Assembly (NCBI GenBank): GCA_022702545.1 | Contig: JAHRBC010000002.1 | Span: 186,001 to 250,000 of the forward strand | DNA: 64,000 nt | Reading direction: 5' to 3' | DNA from: Phycomyces nitens | Taxonomy: Eukaryota > Mucoromycota > Mucoromycetes > Mucorales > Phycomycetaceae | Shown: positions 1 to 12,785 of the stretch, in pieces | How the letters are laid out: each line of letters starts with the position of its first letter | Numbering within the stretch: the first letter of the stretch is position 1 | Program-made: the position numbers and the translations under genes | The notes under the pieces: model-generated | Told to the model about the DNA's origin: nothing | Seen by the model: the letters and a program-made list of their open reading frames with translations, nothing else | The model's database searches: none

Positions 1-3000
1 AACTTGTAGATGTGATGGATGATGAATCAAGCCCATTATCTCAGAGCCCTGAAGTCTTCCAGGCTGCATTTACTGGTTGCCTGAACAGCATTGACGAAAC
101 CTTAGTCTATGCCGTCCGCGACGTTCCTGAACAGCTTCTCAAGAGTGTCTCTGCTAGCGTCATTCTTTCTTCTATTTCAAAGATCTTGTGCGAGACCGAC
201 TCTTTGGCCAGAAAAGAAGTTGTCACTATCTTCAAGTTCTTGCTCGGTCCTTTTATCGCCAAGTACCCCAATGAGGATCTTCAGGTTGCTCAGCTTTTGG
301 CCACCTTTATCTTTGTTGCTCCTGCTGATCAGATCAAGCTTCTCGAAAAGGAATCTCCTTCTGCCGCCAAGAAGAATGCTGTGCTAAGCAGCATGCTCGC
401 AAATATGAAGACTGCTTCCAAGAGCCCTGCTTCGTTGAGCACTTCATTTGTCAAACTCGAGGCTGACAGCATCAAGTCTGGAAAGAACAGCCAGGCTTTG
501 GTGTTCTGGATCCAGATCATCCAAAACCAGAATAACACGACACGCGCATTGGCCTTGTTGGTGCTTAACCGTGCCCTGTTTGTGTCTGCTAATGAAAGAC
601 AGTATGAGGTGGCTTCTAAATCTTTGACTGCCATCACAGAATCTCTGTCCGCCGAGCAACGTCTTTCTCTCTACACCATCCAACTTCCCAAAACTGCCCT
701 TATTGACAATGAAGGATTGCCAACAAAGGAAGTTGTAGACGCCTTGAAGAAGAATGAGATTACAGATGCACTTTATATCAACTTGATTCAGTCCACCTTT
801 AACAGCATTACTGTATCACTCAAGCACACAACCCAGGTGTCTTGGTTTGCCGAAGAAAAATCTTCTTCCACCGAGACTTATCGCCGCACAGTAACAGAAC
901 TTTTCAAGATCTTTGTCAATGGAGTAACTCTTGGTAGCTTTGAGGAAATGGTTACAAAGTTGGTCTCTACCCAATTGAAGGATACTGTATTGAGCTTCCT
1001 TATGAGTGTCTGGAGCCAAAATGGTAAGTCTTTAGTACATTAATCTTTACAGTTTTTTTTATTAAAAAAAACAATTATTTTACATTATAGACAACACCTT
1101 CCTTGTAAAGTCTCGCGCTCTTCAGATCGCAGCTGCCTACATTTCTCAAGTCACTGTCAAGAACGCAATCGACTTTCAGCATGTTCTCCCAGTGCTTTTG
1201 CCTTGTTTGACTCAAGAGTACCTTGCTATCCGTGTTAATGCCTTGCGTTGTCTTGAAAGTATCCAAAACACTTACAAGAGCATCGGTTTGCCCACCGGAA
1301 AGAAGGTCTACTCTGCTGATGACAAGGAAGTCAACACCAAGGCTTCCGGAAAGGCTATTGTTGAGAGTGCAAAATCCTTGTACAACATCACTGCAACCTT
1401 CCCTGATCTTCGCACCAACGATGCCGCTCACTTTGTTGATTATTTAGCTTACAGAAAGGAAGAGATCAAGCAAGACAAGAATTACACTGTCTTGATGCTC
1501 AAGGATTACGTTCGTATCTGCGATGAGTCCAAGGAAAAGCAACAGAAAGTGCGCAAAAACCACATTGTCGATTTCTTGCTCAACCATATCCTGTACGCCC
1601 CTTGCACCGACATCCAGATCAGCATGCTCTCCATCTTGGACCAAGTCGATACTCCTCGCAAACTCCAGCACCTCTTCCCTCTTCTCGAGACTGTTCTCGA
1701 CAGCCCCCGTACCCCCAAGAGCACATCTCTTGTCGCTCTTTTGATCCACTGCTACTCACCTTTGAATGCTGCTGATCTTGGTGCCAAGAATGACAAGACC
1801 TTGGGTCTTTTCCTTCGTCTGCTTTCTAACCGTGATGTCCTCGAAGGTGAAGATGAGGACGGATGGCAGGTGTCGACTCGTCGTTTTGCTCTCAAGCAAA
1901 TCACCAGCGAGTTCTTTGCCAAGACCAATGAAAAGGCACAAAAGAGCATTCTTTCCTTACTTTTGGATATTGCTACTAATGGCCAACAGAGCGATGTCAG
2001 AGCTGCAAAGACTGTCTTGGGAGAAATCCCCATTGCTGCTAAAATGCTTGAAGACATCCTGTTCGCTGTTGCAAAGTCTCTTTCTTCTACTTCCGAGTCC
2101 GAGGTTTCAGCCATGACTACCAAGCGTGCTCGTACTGCCGAGTAAGTATAACTATGGTGTTTAAGATACTATATATATATATATATATAATCGAAACTTA
2201 CCTTTTTTATTTAAACCAGGAAACCCGCTGAAAAGAAGCCCGTGGATCTGTACGAACTTGTCACTGTTCTTGAACTCATTGAATCCAAGACAATTGAGAA
2301 TGATGTGGTTTTGATCAAGCCCTTGTTCGAGGTTCTGACTGCCATGGTCAATGCCGATCTCCGCGACTCTCCCGTGTCTCTCGAATACATCAACCAACTC
2401 CTCATGTCTTCTTTGACTCGCATCATCCAGTCCGCCGAAGAAAAGAAAATCCATGTTGAGGAATCCACTCTTCGTGTTGATGTCGTTGTCCAGTGCATTC
2501 GTGTCACTGGCAACCCACAGACCCATAACCAGGCTTTGTTGTTGATGGCCACAATTGCGTCCATGTATCCCGAATGTGTCCTGCACAACATTATGCCCGT
2601 GTTCACCTTTATGGGTGCCAATGTATTGCGCCAAGACGATAACTACAGTTTCCAGGTTATCCAGCAGACACTCGAGAAGATTATTCCTCCTCTTGTTGCA
2701 TCCAGCCGCCTATCCAGCAACAATGAAGCCGCTTTGGCCCTCCAGGTCAAGCCAATTATCAAAGTATTTGTGGACGCAATGTTCCATATTCCCAAGCACA
2801 GACGTCTCCGCCTCTTCTCTGTCCTTATCCACACTCTGGGCGAAGACGAGTTCTTGTACGCCATCATCTCATTGTTGCTCGAAAAGTTCACCGAGAAATT
2901 GGCAAAGGGTGCCCGTACCGAAGCCGACTCATTGACCGAATTCAGTTTGACAATCAGTCAACAGTTTAGCCCTCAGAGTCAAATGAAGGCTGTATTGTCC

Positions 3001-5177
3001 TTGTTGAATGGCTTGTTGGCTCTTCCAAACGACAAATCAGAAGATGATACCATGAGTGTAGATACTCTCTTTAACACCAACGAACACAATGCCAAGCAAC
3101 TGCGCCAATATAAGCTTGCTACCCTCAACTTTGTCGGTCAGCTCTTGGGATCTCGCGGTTTCTTGGGCAAACTTATGACCCAGGCCAACGCCAACGAAGA
3201 GTTTGAGAAGGAGATGCAGCCTTACTACTTGACTGCTGTTGAGTACATTCTCAAGATTGTCACTTACTTCACCAACTTCCGTGATAGCTACGCTGTCTCT
3301 GAAAACGCCAATCCTAGCATTACCAAGTTCTGGCGCGGAATTCTCAAGGTTGTCTATGATGATCTTGCCAAGGTCAATGCTCTTTTGCCTTTGCCTGCGT
3401 TTGTTGATGTTGTATCGCACCTGATCAAGCACTCTGAAGTTTCCATCCGTCGCAAGGCTATGGATATGTTTAATGAGAAGATGCAGGTCTTTAACAGCCA
3501 GGCCACCGAAGAAGAAGAACGCCTGTTGGTTGGCATGGTTAAGCAGTTTACTAATGTGATCGAGAAGGAGTCTTCTATTGCTGGTGAAGATGATTGTTTG
3601 GTTAACAAGCAGTCGGCACTCTTGTGTATTTCCTCCTTGGCTTCCTTGTTTGGTGCCGTCTTCCCCGAGCAGTTTGCAGAGGCCATTCCTGTCATTATTG
3701 GCAAAGATTGCTTATTGCTGTCAAAGCCCCAGGTCAAGATCTCCAGTCTTGTGTGCCTTACAGTCATTTGGTAAGTTTTAGATGGTAAAAACCAAGATTG
3801 TCATTAACCACTTTATAATAATTAGCCAAGAGATTGGTCCCCGTGCAATGCCATACTTGCCCAAGTTTATGCCTCTTGTAATCGACACCTTGTCCATGAC
3901 TGTCGAGGCTGAGCGTCCTAATGCAATGCTCCAAATCAGTGTTATCAGTGCTTTGGAGACCATTGTCAAGGTCTTGCCTCATTTCATCAGCCCTTACCTG
4001 CCAAAGATCCTCAATAACCTCCTCCATCCATCCATCTACACATCTGATGAGACCAATGCCACTCAGAAATCATTGGCCAAGGAAAAGGTTATGTCTGTTC
4101 TTCACGAGATTGCCACCAATGTTCCTGCACGCACTCTCTTTACCCCCGTGTTTGCCTCTTACCCAACTGCGATCAAGAATGGCAAGGACGTAAGTATTTT
4201 CTTTATTGCTCTATTATTCTTGATTGAGCACGTAACTTACGATTTGTTTTCAGTCTGTCTTGGCCCTTGTCAAGCTGGCTTCCGAGGCCATCCGCACTGT
4301 ATCTCGTGATGCCATGACTGCACACTACAAGCAGCTCTTCAAGTTCTTCCTTATTGCTTTTGACGTCCGTCGTATCCACAATGATATCTTTGACGACGAA
4401 GCCATCAATGAGATTGAGTCTGCCGTGATCTCTGCCTTCTTGGATCTGGTTATGAAGCTTAATGAGACACTCTTCAAACCCCTCTTCCTCAAGGTCGTCG
4501 ACTGGGCTACTGTTGAACTTGTTGATGACGCCAGTACTCCATCCTCTGAAGCCAAGAAGCGCGTCTTGTTCTTCTACAGACTTGTTGATTCTCTTCTTGA
4601 CAAGCTCAAGTCAATCTTTACACCCTACTTTGGATATGTTATTGACGATGTCATCAGCCGTCTTGATGCTTACCGTACCGAGGAGAATGGCGAGGAACCC
4701 GATACTCTCTGGAACTACATCATGTCTGCTCTTCACAAGTCATTCTTGTACGACAATGATAACCTCTGGAACGCCGAGAAGTTTGAAAAGATCCTTGATC
4801 CTGTCGTTGATCAGATGCTGGTGACTGCCAAGGGTGACGCTCCAGACTACTTGACTCGCATGACAACCTATCTTGTACCATTGGTTGGACAGATGGCTGT
4901 TACTGTGTCCAACGATACTTTGTGGAAGCCATTGAACCACAAGATTCTTATGAAGACTCGCGAGGATATACCTGAGATCCGCCTGGCTGCCCTGCGCTGT
5001 ATCGAGGAATTCTACAGCCGTCTTGGTGAAGAATGGCTTCTCTTCTTGGCCGAAAGTATCTCTTTCTTGGCCGAGTTGATGGAGGATGACGATGTACGTG
5101 TCGAGAAGCTTGTCCAGCTGGTGAATGCACAGATCGAAACACACTTGGGTGAAAGCTTGGATAAATTCTTCAACTAG
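1..5177 (+). CDS. UTP10: UTP10 (HEATR1/BP28) U3 snoRNP HEAT-repeat protein, 5' truncated by window
   Basis: This is the C-terminal part of UTP10, a large nucleolar HEAT/ARM-repeat protein of the small-subunit processome (t-UTP) that acts in pre-18S rRNA processing and Pol I transcription. The frame is already open at base 3, so the start lies outside the window. Five exons join in phase: 3-1023, 1091-2141, 2220-3770, 3826-4189 and 4254-5177, giving 1636 residues; the yeast protein is about 1770. All four introns are GT-AG and 55-78 bp long. The BP28CT domain is recognisable in the last exon (LFKPLFLKVVDWA), followed by the typical C-terminus ending LGESLDKFFN. The stop is TAG at 5175-5177, and an AATAAA-like signal lies near 5236. 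The family assignment is firm; the exon edges are read by eye. Confidence 0.92.
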
Positions 5178-7021
5178 ATTAGCAAACAGTAAATGTAAAA
5201 TAGCGGTAGGAAAGCAAGGTATCGTACTAGAAATCAAATAAAAAAAGGGCACTTTGTGCAGTTATTATTTAGAGAATGTCATGTGTTTTATTCATAGTTG
5301 CATCTAAAAGATGCTAGGGTTTGATACCAATGTTATATTTTTGAATATTGTAATATAGAGGTGTATGACAATGGAAAAGATGCTGGATCATAAACCCAAA
5401 TTTTTTTAAAAAAAACGTTACCAATTTATTAAAAACAAGCCTGCATTTTTTAATATCTTTTTTTTTTAATACTCTTCCCAGAGCCATTTCTACCAAAATA
5501 ATCATTCTTCAAGCTATAAGAGCCAGAGCTCATCTTACAGACACAATTCACCTGATTTTGAGCATGGTAGTATAATGTGGCTATTTAATGTAAATGATCC
5601 ACAACTCTTATACCATAAATAAATATCAATCGATCGATAATTAGTAGCACTCTCAAATACTAAAAAAAACCAAGTTCAGTTAATACGAAACTTACAATAT
5701 AAATATCTAACAATCTTTTTGTGGAATTCAAATCTGTGCAAAAGTTATTTTTTAACACCAAGTCTATTTGGAGGCTGCAGGTGTCATTTTCTGCAGTAAC
5801 ACAGACCAGATATTTGATAACAGAGACTTACAGGAATAATCAACCTGTTTACACTAAACTTAACCCGCAAACACAAAATAATTTGACTACATTGGGGCTA
5901 GCGATAGAACAAACTTTAACAATGAGAGCTGGAGTAAAGTGGTAGGGTGGTAGAGTCATATGAGCCTACATTCACGGTAACGGGCATTGATTGTGATCCA
6001 CATGTCATTCATGAACCTTATTGAAAACTATCAAGATTGGTACATTTATTCTAACAAACAGTGTGGAAAATGATCTATAATGGTACTGACATATTTCTGT
6101 GTTGGCAACTTTGGGCAGTTGTCTTTTCAAAAAGGTATATGGCCAAACAAACCTATTTTAACTATTTGACAAAGGGCATTCATTTCTGTTATAAAGAATA
6201 AAAACTGAACAACATGTAACCATTTTCAAATTTTAAAGGTCATGCTAGTTGCCATATTAACTCACAATTAATAGAAAGAAAGTTGGCAATTCAACAGTTT
6301 GGCCACTGGCAATCCAAAAGTCACTATTTAAATCATTCGAAAATGTTTAGCAAATAATGAAAACTTAATTTTAACACAGCAAAGGTTCATTTACATTGTC
6401 AATAACTTTAGGATCAAGGTCCATCAAAACTGCGTCAAGTTAGACCATTACTTAATTTGTACTCTTGTCTCGAATAAAAATAACAGAATATACATTGTAA
6501 TAAAGGCTTCTGACAATCCTATAATATATTAATATATAAATTTTATCATTCTATCACAATACACATATTGCTAAAGATATAAAATACAGCTTTAACGTAG
6601 TTTGTGTATATGTTTAAAATATGTAAACAAAATAATTTAATACACCATTTGTTTCATACAAAATTTAAAACGCTGGCTATCATGTATTCCTTGAAAGTAA
6701 AAAAGTAATTGCAAACAATTTATTGTGTATTAATACAATTCATATTTTGTTCCAAAACATATAATTTACACTGTATTTTTCCAAATAAAAACTTTTTCAA
6801 CATTGTCAATACACTTTTGAATTAAAAGTATCAGTAGACATATAAAACAACAAACAGGAAATATCTTATTAAAAATATAGTGAAACAAATTCATACAAGA
6901 TGTATGCCATGCATATGAAATACAAAATAATCAAAATTAAATACAACCATAATAATATGACAGCAGATACAATGTTATCAATTTGAACATAACTACTGAT
7001 AATAAATTCGGCAAAAACAAA
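5178..7021. other. A+T-rich intergenic stretch, no gene seen
   Basis: No convincing reading frame, RNA gene or full-length element is visible. The first ~100 bp is the UTP10 3' UTR. The rest is A+T-rich with scattered short homopolymers; its longest frames lack recognisable domains and look like chance. It may hold decayed transposon sequence that I could not classify. Confidence 0.5.
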
Positions 7022-7522
7022 GACCCACCCTGACCCGCTGGGGATTGACCACCAGCACAACCCGCTAAACAGTCATTCATCAGACCAATTGGCGAACTGA
7101 TGAAGACTGTTGAGGACCGTGAGGACCTTTGGAACCTTGAACACCAGGCAGAAATATGGATCCACCTAGCTCGACTTGCTTCCTCAGATCGAAACGGTTG
7201 GAAACCATGGACACCGAATAGCTTAGTAGACGACGCCGATGGCTGCGATGTTTGGTTGAGAGAGTATCAACCAAACTATATGACCCACCCTGACCCGCTG
7301 GGAACTGACCACCAGCACAACTCGCTGAACAGCCATTCATCAGAGCAATGGACGAACTGATGAAGACTGCTCAGGACCGTGAGGACCTTTGGAACCTTGA
7401 ATACCAGGCGGAAATATATTTCCGCCTAGCTCAACTTGCTTCCTCAGATCGAAACGGCCAGCAACCATGGACACCGAATAGCTTAGTAGACGGCACTGGA
7501 ATGGCCGCGATGTTTGGTTGAG
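7022..7522 (+). repeat. Two direct, GC-richer repeat units of ~240 bp at a 260-bp period, coding-derived
   Basis: Copy 1 (7022-7260) and copy 2 (7282-7522) are direct repeats separated by about 21 bp. Both begin GACCCACCCTGACCCGCTGG and end in TGTTTGGTTGAG. They are clearly richer in G+C than the surrounding A+T-rich DNA. Both copies keep the same plus-strand peptide core, starting about 7100 and 7360 (DREDLWNLE, LASSDRNG, PWTPNSLVD), and several differences are synonymous or conservative. This suggests the unit once coded for protein. I do not recognise the family; a gag-like or exon-derived repeat is possible, and no function is assigned. Confidence 0.6.
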
Positions 7523-9540
7523 TTCATCTGTAGAAATAAACGCGTAAGACCTTGCTCTAAAGTGTAGAAAAGTTCATTAAACGTTCAAACAATTGAGTGT
7601 ATCATATAACTTACGTGATGATACGTGTTTATTGCCTGAATATGGCTGCAGAACACAAAGATGTTGGGTATGCAATGATGGATGGCCATAGATAGATGGA
7701 ATATATAACCATAGTAAGGTGAGATTGACGGATTGATACGGAAATAAAATAGTCCAAAAACATTATCAAAAACATCCATCCATCATCAAAAATGCGCGAA
7801 CATTCATTTTGATGGTATAGGCAACAGAAATATGAAAGAATGTAGAAGAAAATGCTTACCTTAAGATACCTTGGCAGAAGTGATGAGAAAATGAAAAGAG
7901 AAGGAAAGAAACAGAAACAAGAATAGGCGCACTGGTGCCCTTTCTTTATAGATTTTTTTGTTGGTATGTGAGATCATCACATTTTTTGGTGATGACGTGG
8001 CACGGTTTAAAAATAATTTTTCTTGTTAAATATAATAGGTTATTGCAGAAATCATTGCTTTTAAATGGAAAGAATGAAGGAAGTAAAGAAGTAAACAACA
8101 AGACAAATGCTGCTCTTCATCGGTGTAGGAATGTCTTTAAATGCAGAATATATCTTTGAACGGCGATTATTTTTGGTTTGATATTTAGGTAATCTGGGCA
8201 GGACCGTGCACTTGTTTAAAAGCCATTGATTTTGGACAAGTAGTTACAAAAATTATAAGGGCAGGTGTTGAAAATCAATTGCTCTTTTGTGAAACTTGAT
8301 AATATTATTATTTTTTGGAGGTGTTGAATAGAATACATGGCTTTTTTTTATATTTATTACTTTGGAATGGTAGAAGGATGTGATTACGCTGTCGCTATGT
8401 TTCAGGCTTCACAATGACACTACCCACCCTCTTTATTGCTCTTTCCATCCAAGCTCGCTTTGTCTGATTGTTATGGCTCGCCCTATGACAATGAAAATAT
8501 AACGCTATACTGACGTTGGTGCTCATTGCTATTGGGCTGATAATGACAGCGAATCCTCTATTTTTGTCTATAGGTCTTGGTCAGAACCTATGTTATCTCT
8601 CGCCTGTCTAGGTCACTCTTCGATTTCCATTCTCCCTCTTAATTTCCCTCTGCTCCCTTTCCTGTTTCTACGGCAGCCCAGCATATACTCCCGACTCTCT
8701 CTCTCTCCATCGTTCTCTGCTTGACTTTATTTCACTCACTGTTTGAATCAAGAAGACTTCATATCTGTCCCATCTCTTTGTGAAGATATAGCCGCGGTAT
8801 TTTTTTTGGGCTCGGACCACTTTTCACTCTAAAAAATAAAAATAAAAAACTCTCTAGAAACCATAAAACAAATAAAATCCTAAATCAAGTGGGGAAGCTC
8901 TGTGGTAACCCAGCCATATTAATGTAAAATATACATATCCATAAGCTACGAGTACATAATAGCTAAGAGTTAATAAGTGTGGTATACACACCACAGTTGA
9001 GTGAAATACAGACTCTACAACCGATCTCTGGTTACTACTTGCTAATGAACCTGGCAAGTTAACATCTCAGGAACAGATATACACCATATGTACACTTCAC
9101 ACTGCTACAGTGATAACCAACCATTACACAACGGGGACTTTAATTACAAGGGAATTTGAATAATAGTATATAAGCAATCATAATATCCTTTCTTCAATAA
9201 AGAACACTCTCACAGTATTATTATTTCCGTTACAAGATGCTAACAAACCATATACCTCAATAAGGTATGGTAGACGAGGTATGGCAATGCATCAGAATAA
9301 TAGTAACATACACATTGAGCTCAAAAGCTTATTCCATCTAATATCGTAATATGGTGAAATACCGCACATACCAGGAAGTCTAATATCCTGTATAACAGCA
9401 GATTGAAAAAGTATATAAAGAGCGGCACATTTTGCACCTTAATAAAGACAAGCCTATATAGTTTCAAAGTACTCACTGACTATTTTCCATTTCATTATTT
9501 TTACTGTTTTAATACCCTAAATTACAGCAGGTAATCTGAA
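7523..9540. other. A+T-rich gap with possible LTR-like promoter modules
   Basis: No gene is supported. The stretch 8390-8760 is pyrimidine-rich. Near 9165-9245 a TATATAAG box is followed by AATAAAGAACACTCTC and ends in GCTAACA. Near 9410-9470 a second TATATAAAG and AATAAAG pair occurs. Such pairs are typical of LTR promoters and polyadenylation sites, but I found no matching left end or target duplication, so the reading stays tentative. Confidence 0.35.
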
Positions 9541-10080
9541 GAGATGAGTTCAAGTTCACTCTCTTTAAGAATGCCCACAGCTATATTTGGTGGGAACCTA
9601 GCGAGAAGTACCATCCTGACTGTCTTGCTCCAAAATTACAAGGAAATAGAGATTCTAATATAGTCATGATGTGTACCTTGTCAAGAGGGGTTGGTCTACT
9701 TGTTATACCGAATGACAGCATGAATACCAAAGAGTATGTACAATATTTGAAAAAGTGTATTCTGCTATTATATACGAATAATTTTAATGCACGAAAGAGT
9801 GAATATCTTTATCAAAGATCCAATACCATATCTCAAAAGCCAGTAATATCAGAAATGTATAAAAAGGAATTTTGTTTAAAAGTCTTGTAGTGTTCATCAA
9901 ATAGTCAAGACCTGAGTTCGATAAAATTATTTGGTGTCTTGTCCATGATCTTTTGAGAATGAGGTTTTACAAGCTCATCAGTCTGAATGAGTTTAATGAG
10001 ACTGCAAGAAACCCGGAAAGTAGAAACATTAGATGTTTATGACAGGTACTGTCTTTCTATGAATGAATGATTGACTGCTT
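9541..10080 (+). pseudogene. Decayed Tc1/mariner transposase remnant 1
   Basis: Translated fragments in shifting frames resemble the catalytic domain of Tc1-type transposases: a segment near 9541-9780 reading like the block after the first Asp (YIWWEPSEKYHPDCL, then MCTLSRGVGLLV and MNTKEYVQYLKK), and one near 9915-9945 matching the SPDLNPIE block (SQDLSSI). Many stops and frameshifts make it non-functional. It resembles the second remnant downstream, so both derive from one element family. It is much older than the intact Tc1 element at 60138-61485. The assignment rests on motif order, not alignment. Confidence 0.55.
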
Positions 10081-10639
10081 ATAAGGAAAATAAATTTATA
10101 GATTATTTATTAAATATAACGTACTTATTTTATCACTGTAAATTTGATGTCATGATAGCTTCTATGATTCCTAAGAATATATATGGGATCTATGGCTTTT
10201 ACTAGACGATTAAAAATACAAGACTTTTCATTTTTTGTTGGATATTAAAATTTTAAATAAATGTTTTGGACCTGATTCTATATTCATTTCAAGATGTAAA
10301 TAGTCCAATTGCCTTATACTACTTTACAAATTCCGACACGTCTATAGACTCTAATATCTCCACAAGTATGTCTTTGTTACCGGCCAGCCAAGCACTGGCT
10401 GACTCGTATTAACATTCTTTACAACTTAGAGGTAAAAAATCGAAAATTTCCAGGCTGGTCTGAGGTCCTTCAGGATTCATAAGAGGGTATCGAAAATCGA
10501 CTTTTGGTGCAAATAGCCAATTTTTAATACTGGATGGTAGAATGAATGCGAAAAAAGCTTTTCCATATTTCGAAAGAAAATATTCGAATATTCTACATAA
10601 ACATTGCTAATGCCCAGGGTGATATCTATATACATTAAA
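10081..10639. other. A+T-rich spacer between transposase remnants
   Basis: Apart from weak similarity of 10470-10640 to the 9780-9890 part of the upstream remnant, nothing recognisable is present. No RNA gene or intact frame is seen. Confidence 0.4.
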
Positions 10640-10930
10640 AGATAAAAGCCTAGATCTCCCAAGACAGAAATTCTAGAAATATGTAAAGAAGAATTCGACT
10701 TGAAATCATTAAAGTGTTTGCCAAATAATCCAGAATTGGGCACCATAAAAGACATTTAGAGTATTTTCAATAATCTTTTGAGAATGAGACTTCACAAGCT
10801 CACCAATATGAACGACTTGAAAGATATTTTACAAGAAATCTGAAAAATAGTGACAGCAGATATCTGTGAAAGATTCTGTTTTTACATGGATGATCGGTTG
10901 CGACTCTTGGGAAAAATACATTATTTATTA
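10640..10930 (+). pseudogene. Decayed Tc1/mariner transposase remnant 2
   Basis: Nucleotide similarity to 9840-10110 is visible by eye, for example CTTTTGAGAATGAG followed by a related CACAAGCTCA block, and a shared TTATTTATTAAAT end. A peptide read near 10710-10740 (LPNNPELGTIKD) matches the degenerate SPDLNPIE block of Tc1 transposases. Only the C-terminal part is recognisable. It is a second copy of the same family, broken by stops and indels. Confidence 0.45.
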
Positions 10931-12070
10931 AATGTAACCTATTTCTTTAAAAAAAATTACAATGAAGTTAATATCTGTGAAGCTCATGAATACTCACAGA
11001 ATTTATGCTTTTTACTACATAATTAAATATACAAGACTTTACTTTTTTTTTTCTAGATAATAAAGTCTTAAATATCTCGATCCTGATAGTATATTCATAG
11101 TTTTTATTTAGAGAAAATAAAAAGATAAGCTATGTAAAACAATCTAGCACCTTTAATACGTACTTATTGCTGTAATATAAAGAACCATTGTAATGTCCTT
11201 TTTCAATTTTGACATGATGAAATTATCCAAAATTGGTTTTATTTCTAGGATAAATGGAAAATACAATACCAATATTAGAGACTACAGGGTTCAATTAACT
11301 GGTTCTCTATGCCTAAAAAATTTCAAAAATGTTCATAGCATATTAAAAGTAGTATTTGTTTTGTATTTTAAAAAAGAGACAGTTATTGTGCAATAGACTA
11401 ATACGACTTTTAATACAAATAAAACTGATGAACAACCTACTATGAGTCACAAACGGGACTACAGGACTCTAATACGTAGAGTCTTTGATAAATAAACACT
11501 TGTTAATAGAGTTTATTTGAGTAACAAACTTTCTGTAATAATTATTTTAAGTTTACAAGAATGTTCACTCTTAATGTTGGATCTAGATTCTAAGCTATAT
11601 ACCTTTTGGAAAATTAACAGCGAATTTTAAAACCCCAAGATTTTGGATTATCGAGGGAAATAATGTCGCACTATGCAAGAAAATAGCGTCGCATGAGTTG
11701 GTTGTCTATACATGAGGAATTAGGAGTATACTTTTGCTCGAATCCCTTTTGTTAGCTGGTTTATCGAGAATACAGGGAGTTTTTATTTGACCACAATGTA
11801 GCTTTTTTAGGTGTAATATAATCTTGGGTAATTTAGATCCACAAGCCAAGCCAAGCCATACCATGCCATCATTTTATTTTAGAATTTAATTTGTGGTCCA
11901 AATATGCGCCTTTTTGTCAAACACTGTTGAGTTGGTGGAACAATGCTTGTAAATATTTAGCGCATAAACAACTCTAGATGGGACAATAGGGATTATCAGC
12001 TCATTACACATGTAGAATTTGCATATATCAATTACTAAAAAAATCAACTTATTTGGATTTAGATATTTGA
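10931..12070. other. A+T-rich intergenic stretch, no gene seen
   Basis: No domain, RNA gene or intact element is recognised. Short similarity of 11640-11700 to 34262-34320 (GTCGCA..GAGTTGG) hints at another dispersed repeat, but the match is too weak for a boundary. Confidence 0.4.
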
Positions 12071-12785
12071 CATACAAATTCATCATTTGTAACTGATGAA
12101 CCTCAAAGTTGTACTTGTGGCAATCTTTCTGAAATGGAGTTAGGCACTAACTATATATCTCTATTCTACGTATAATTTAACTCTTATCAATCAAGTATCT
12201 CGAGTGGCCCAAAGTATAATGGTTCTAAAAGAACCAAGTGACTATATCCTTTACAAGGGTATATATAGTGTACAGTACAAATCCATATATCATTTAATTG
12301 TGTTTTATCAAATTAGTTATTACTTTAGAACACTGGGCCTGTCTTTATTCAATTGTCTCCTACCATACCGCTTATTATTTTCTGGTTATTTTTCGATTTA
12401 TAACAAGATTATCTGCTGGAGTATCTTTAATCAAAGGCAGAGTAATATCATTACGAGCTAGACTATAGATAAAGAAGTCGTTGATGTTGGCTCTAAATTA
12501 TGTAGGCCTCAGAAAATGATGCCTTTACTTTTGTGGAATCATACAAACCGACTATATACAAGGAACAATTTGACATTTAATCAATATATTTCATCATATT
12601 TGTGGCTGATGGCTATATAGTACCAATAGCTATGTAATTATTGTATTGTAGTCGACTCAGGCCACGTAAATACAGTTCTTTATGCTTCTCATTTTTCTAT
12701 ACAAAATCAAACGAGGCATGAACATTAGACTCAATTAGTAGCGCAATACCTTTTTCAATATTTCAAGAGAAAAAAAAAGATATTT
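12071..12785 (+). repeat. Dispersed repeat copy A (inverted partner at 34512-35099)
   Basis: Three blocks match the reverse complement of 34512-35099 in order: 12071-12106 (CAAATTCATCATTTG region), 12410-12580 (starting GATTATCTGCTGG and ending GACATTTAAT) and 12735-12785 (TAGTAG, then AATACCTTTTTCAATATTTC). About 300 bp lies between the first two blocks here but not in the partner, and about 150 bp between the second and third here is replaced in the partner by a 320-bp inverted-repeat element. No coding capacity is evident. It is a non-autonomous or decayed transposon family member. Confidence 0.65.

Noticed and set aside
8885..9250. Possible solo LTR ending in GCTAACA with TATATAAG and AATAAAG inside
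   Set aside because: No matching left terminus or target-site duplication could be found, so it is mentioned only as a tentative module in the intergenic entry.
11640..11700. Short similarity to 34262-34320
   Set aside because: Only about 40 aligned bases with several mismatches; boundaries and element type cannot be supported.
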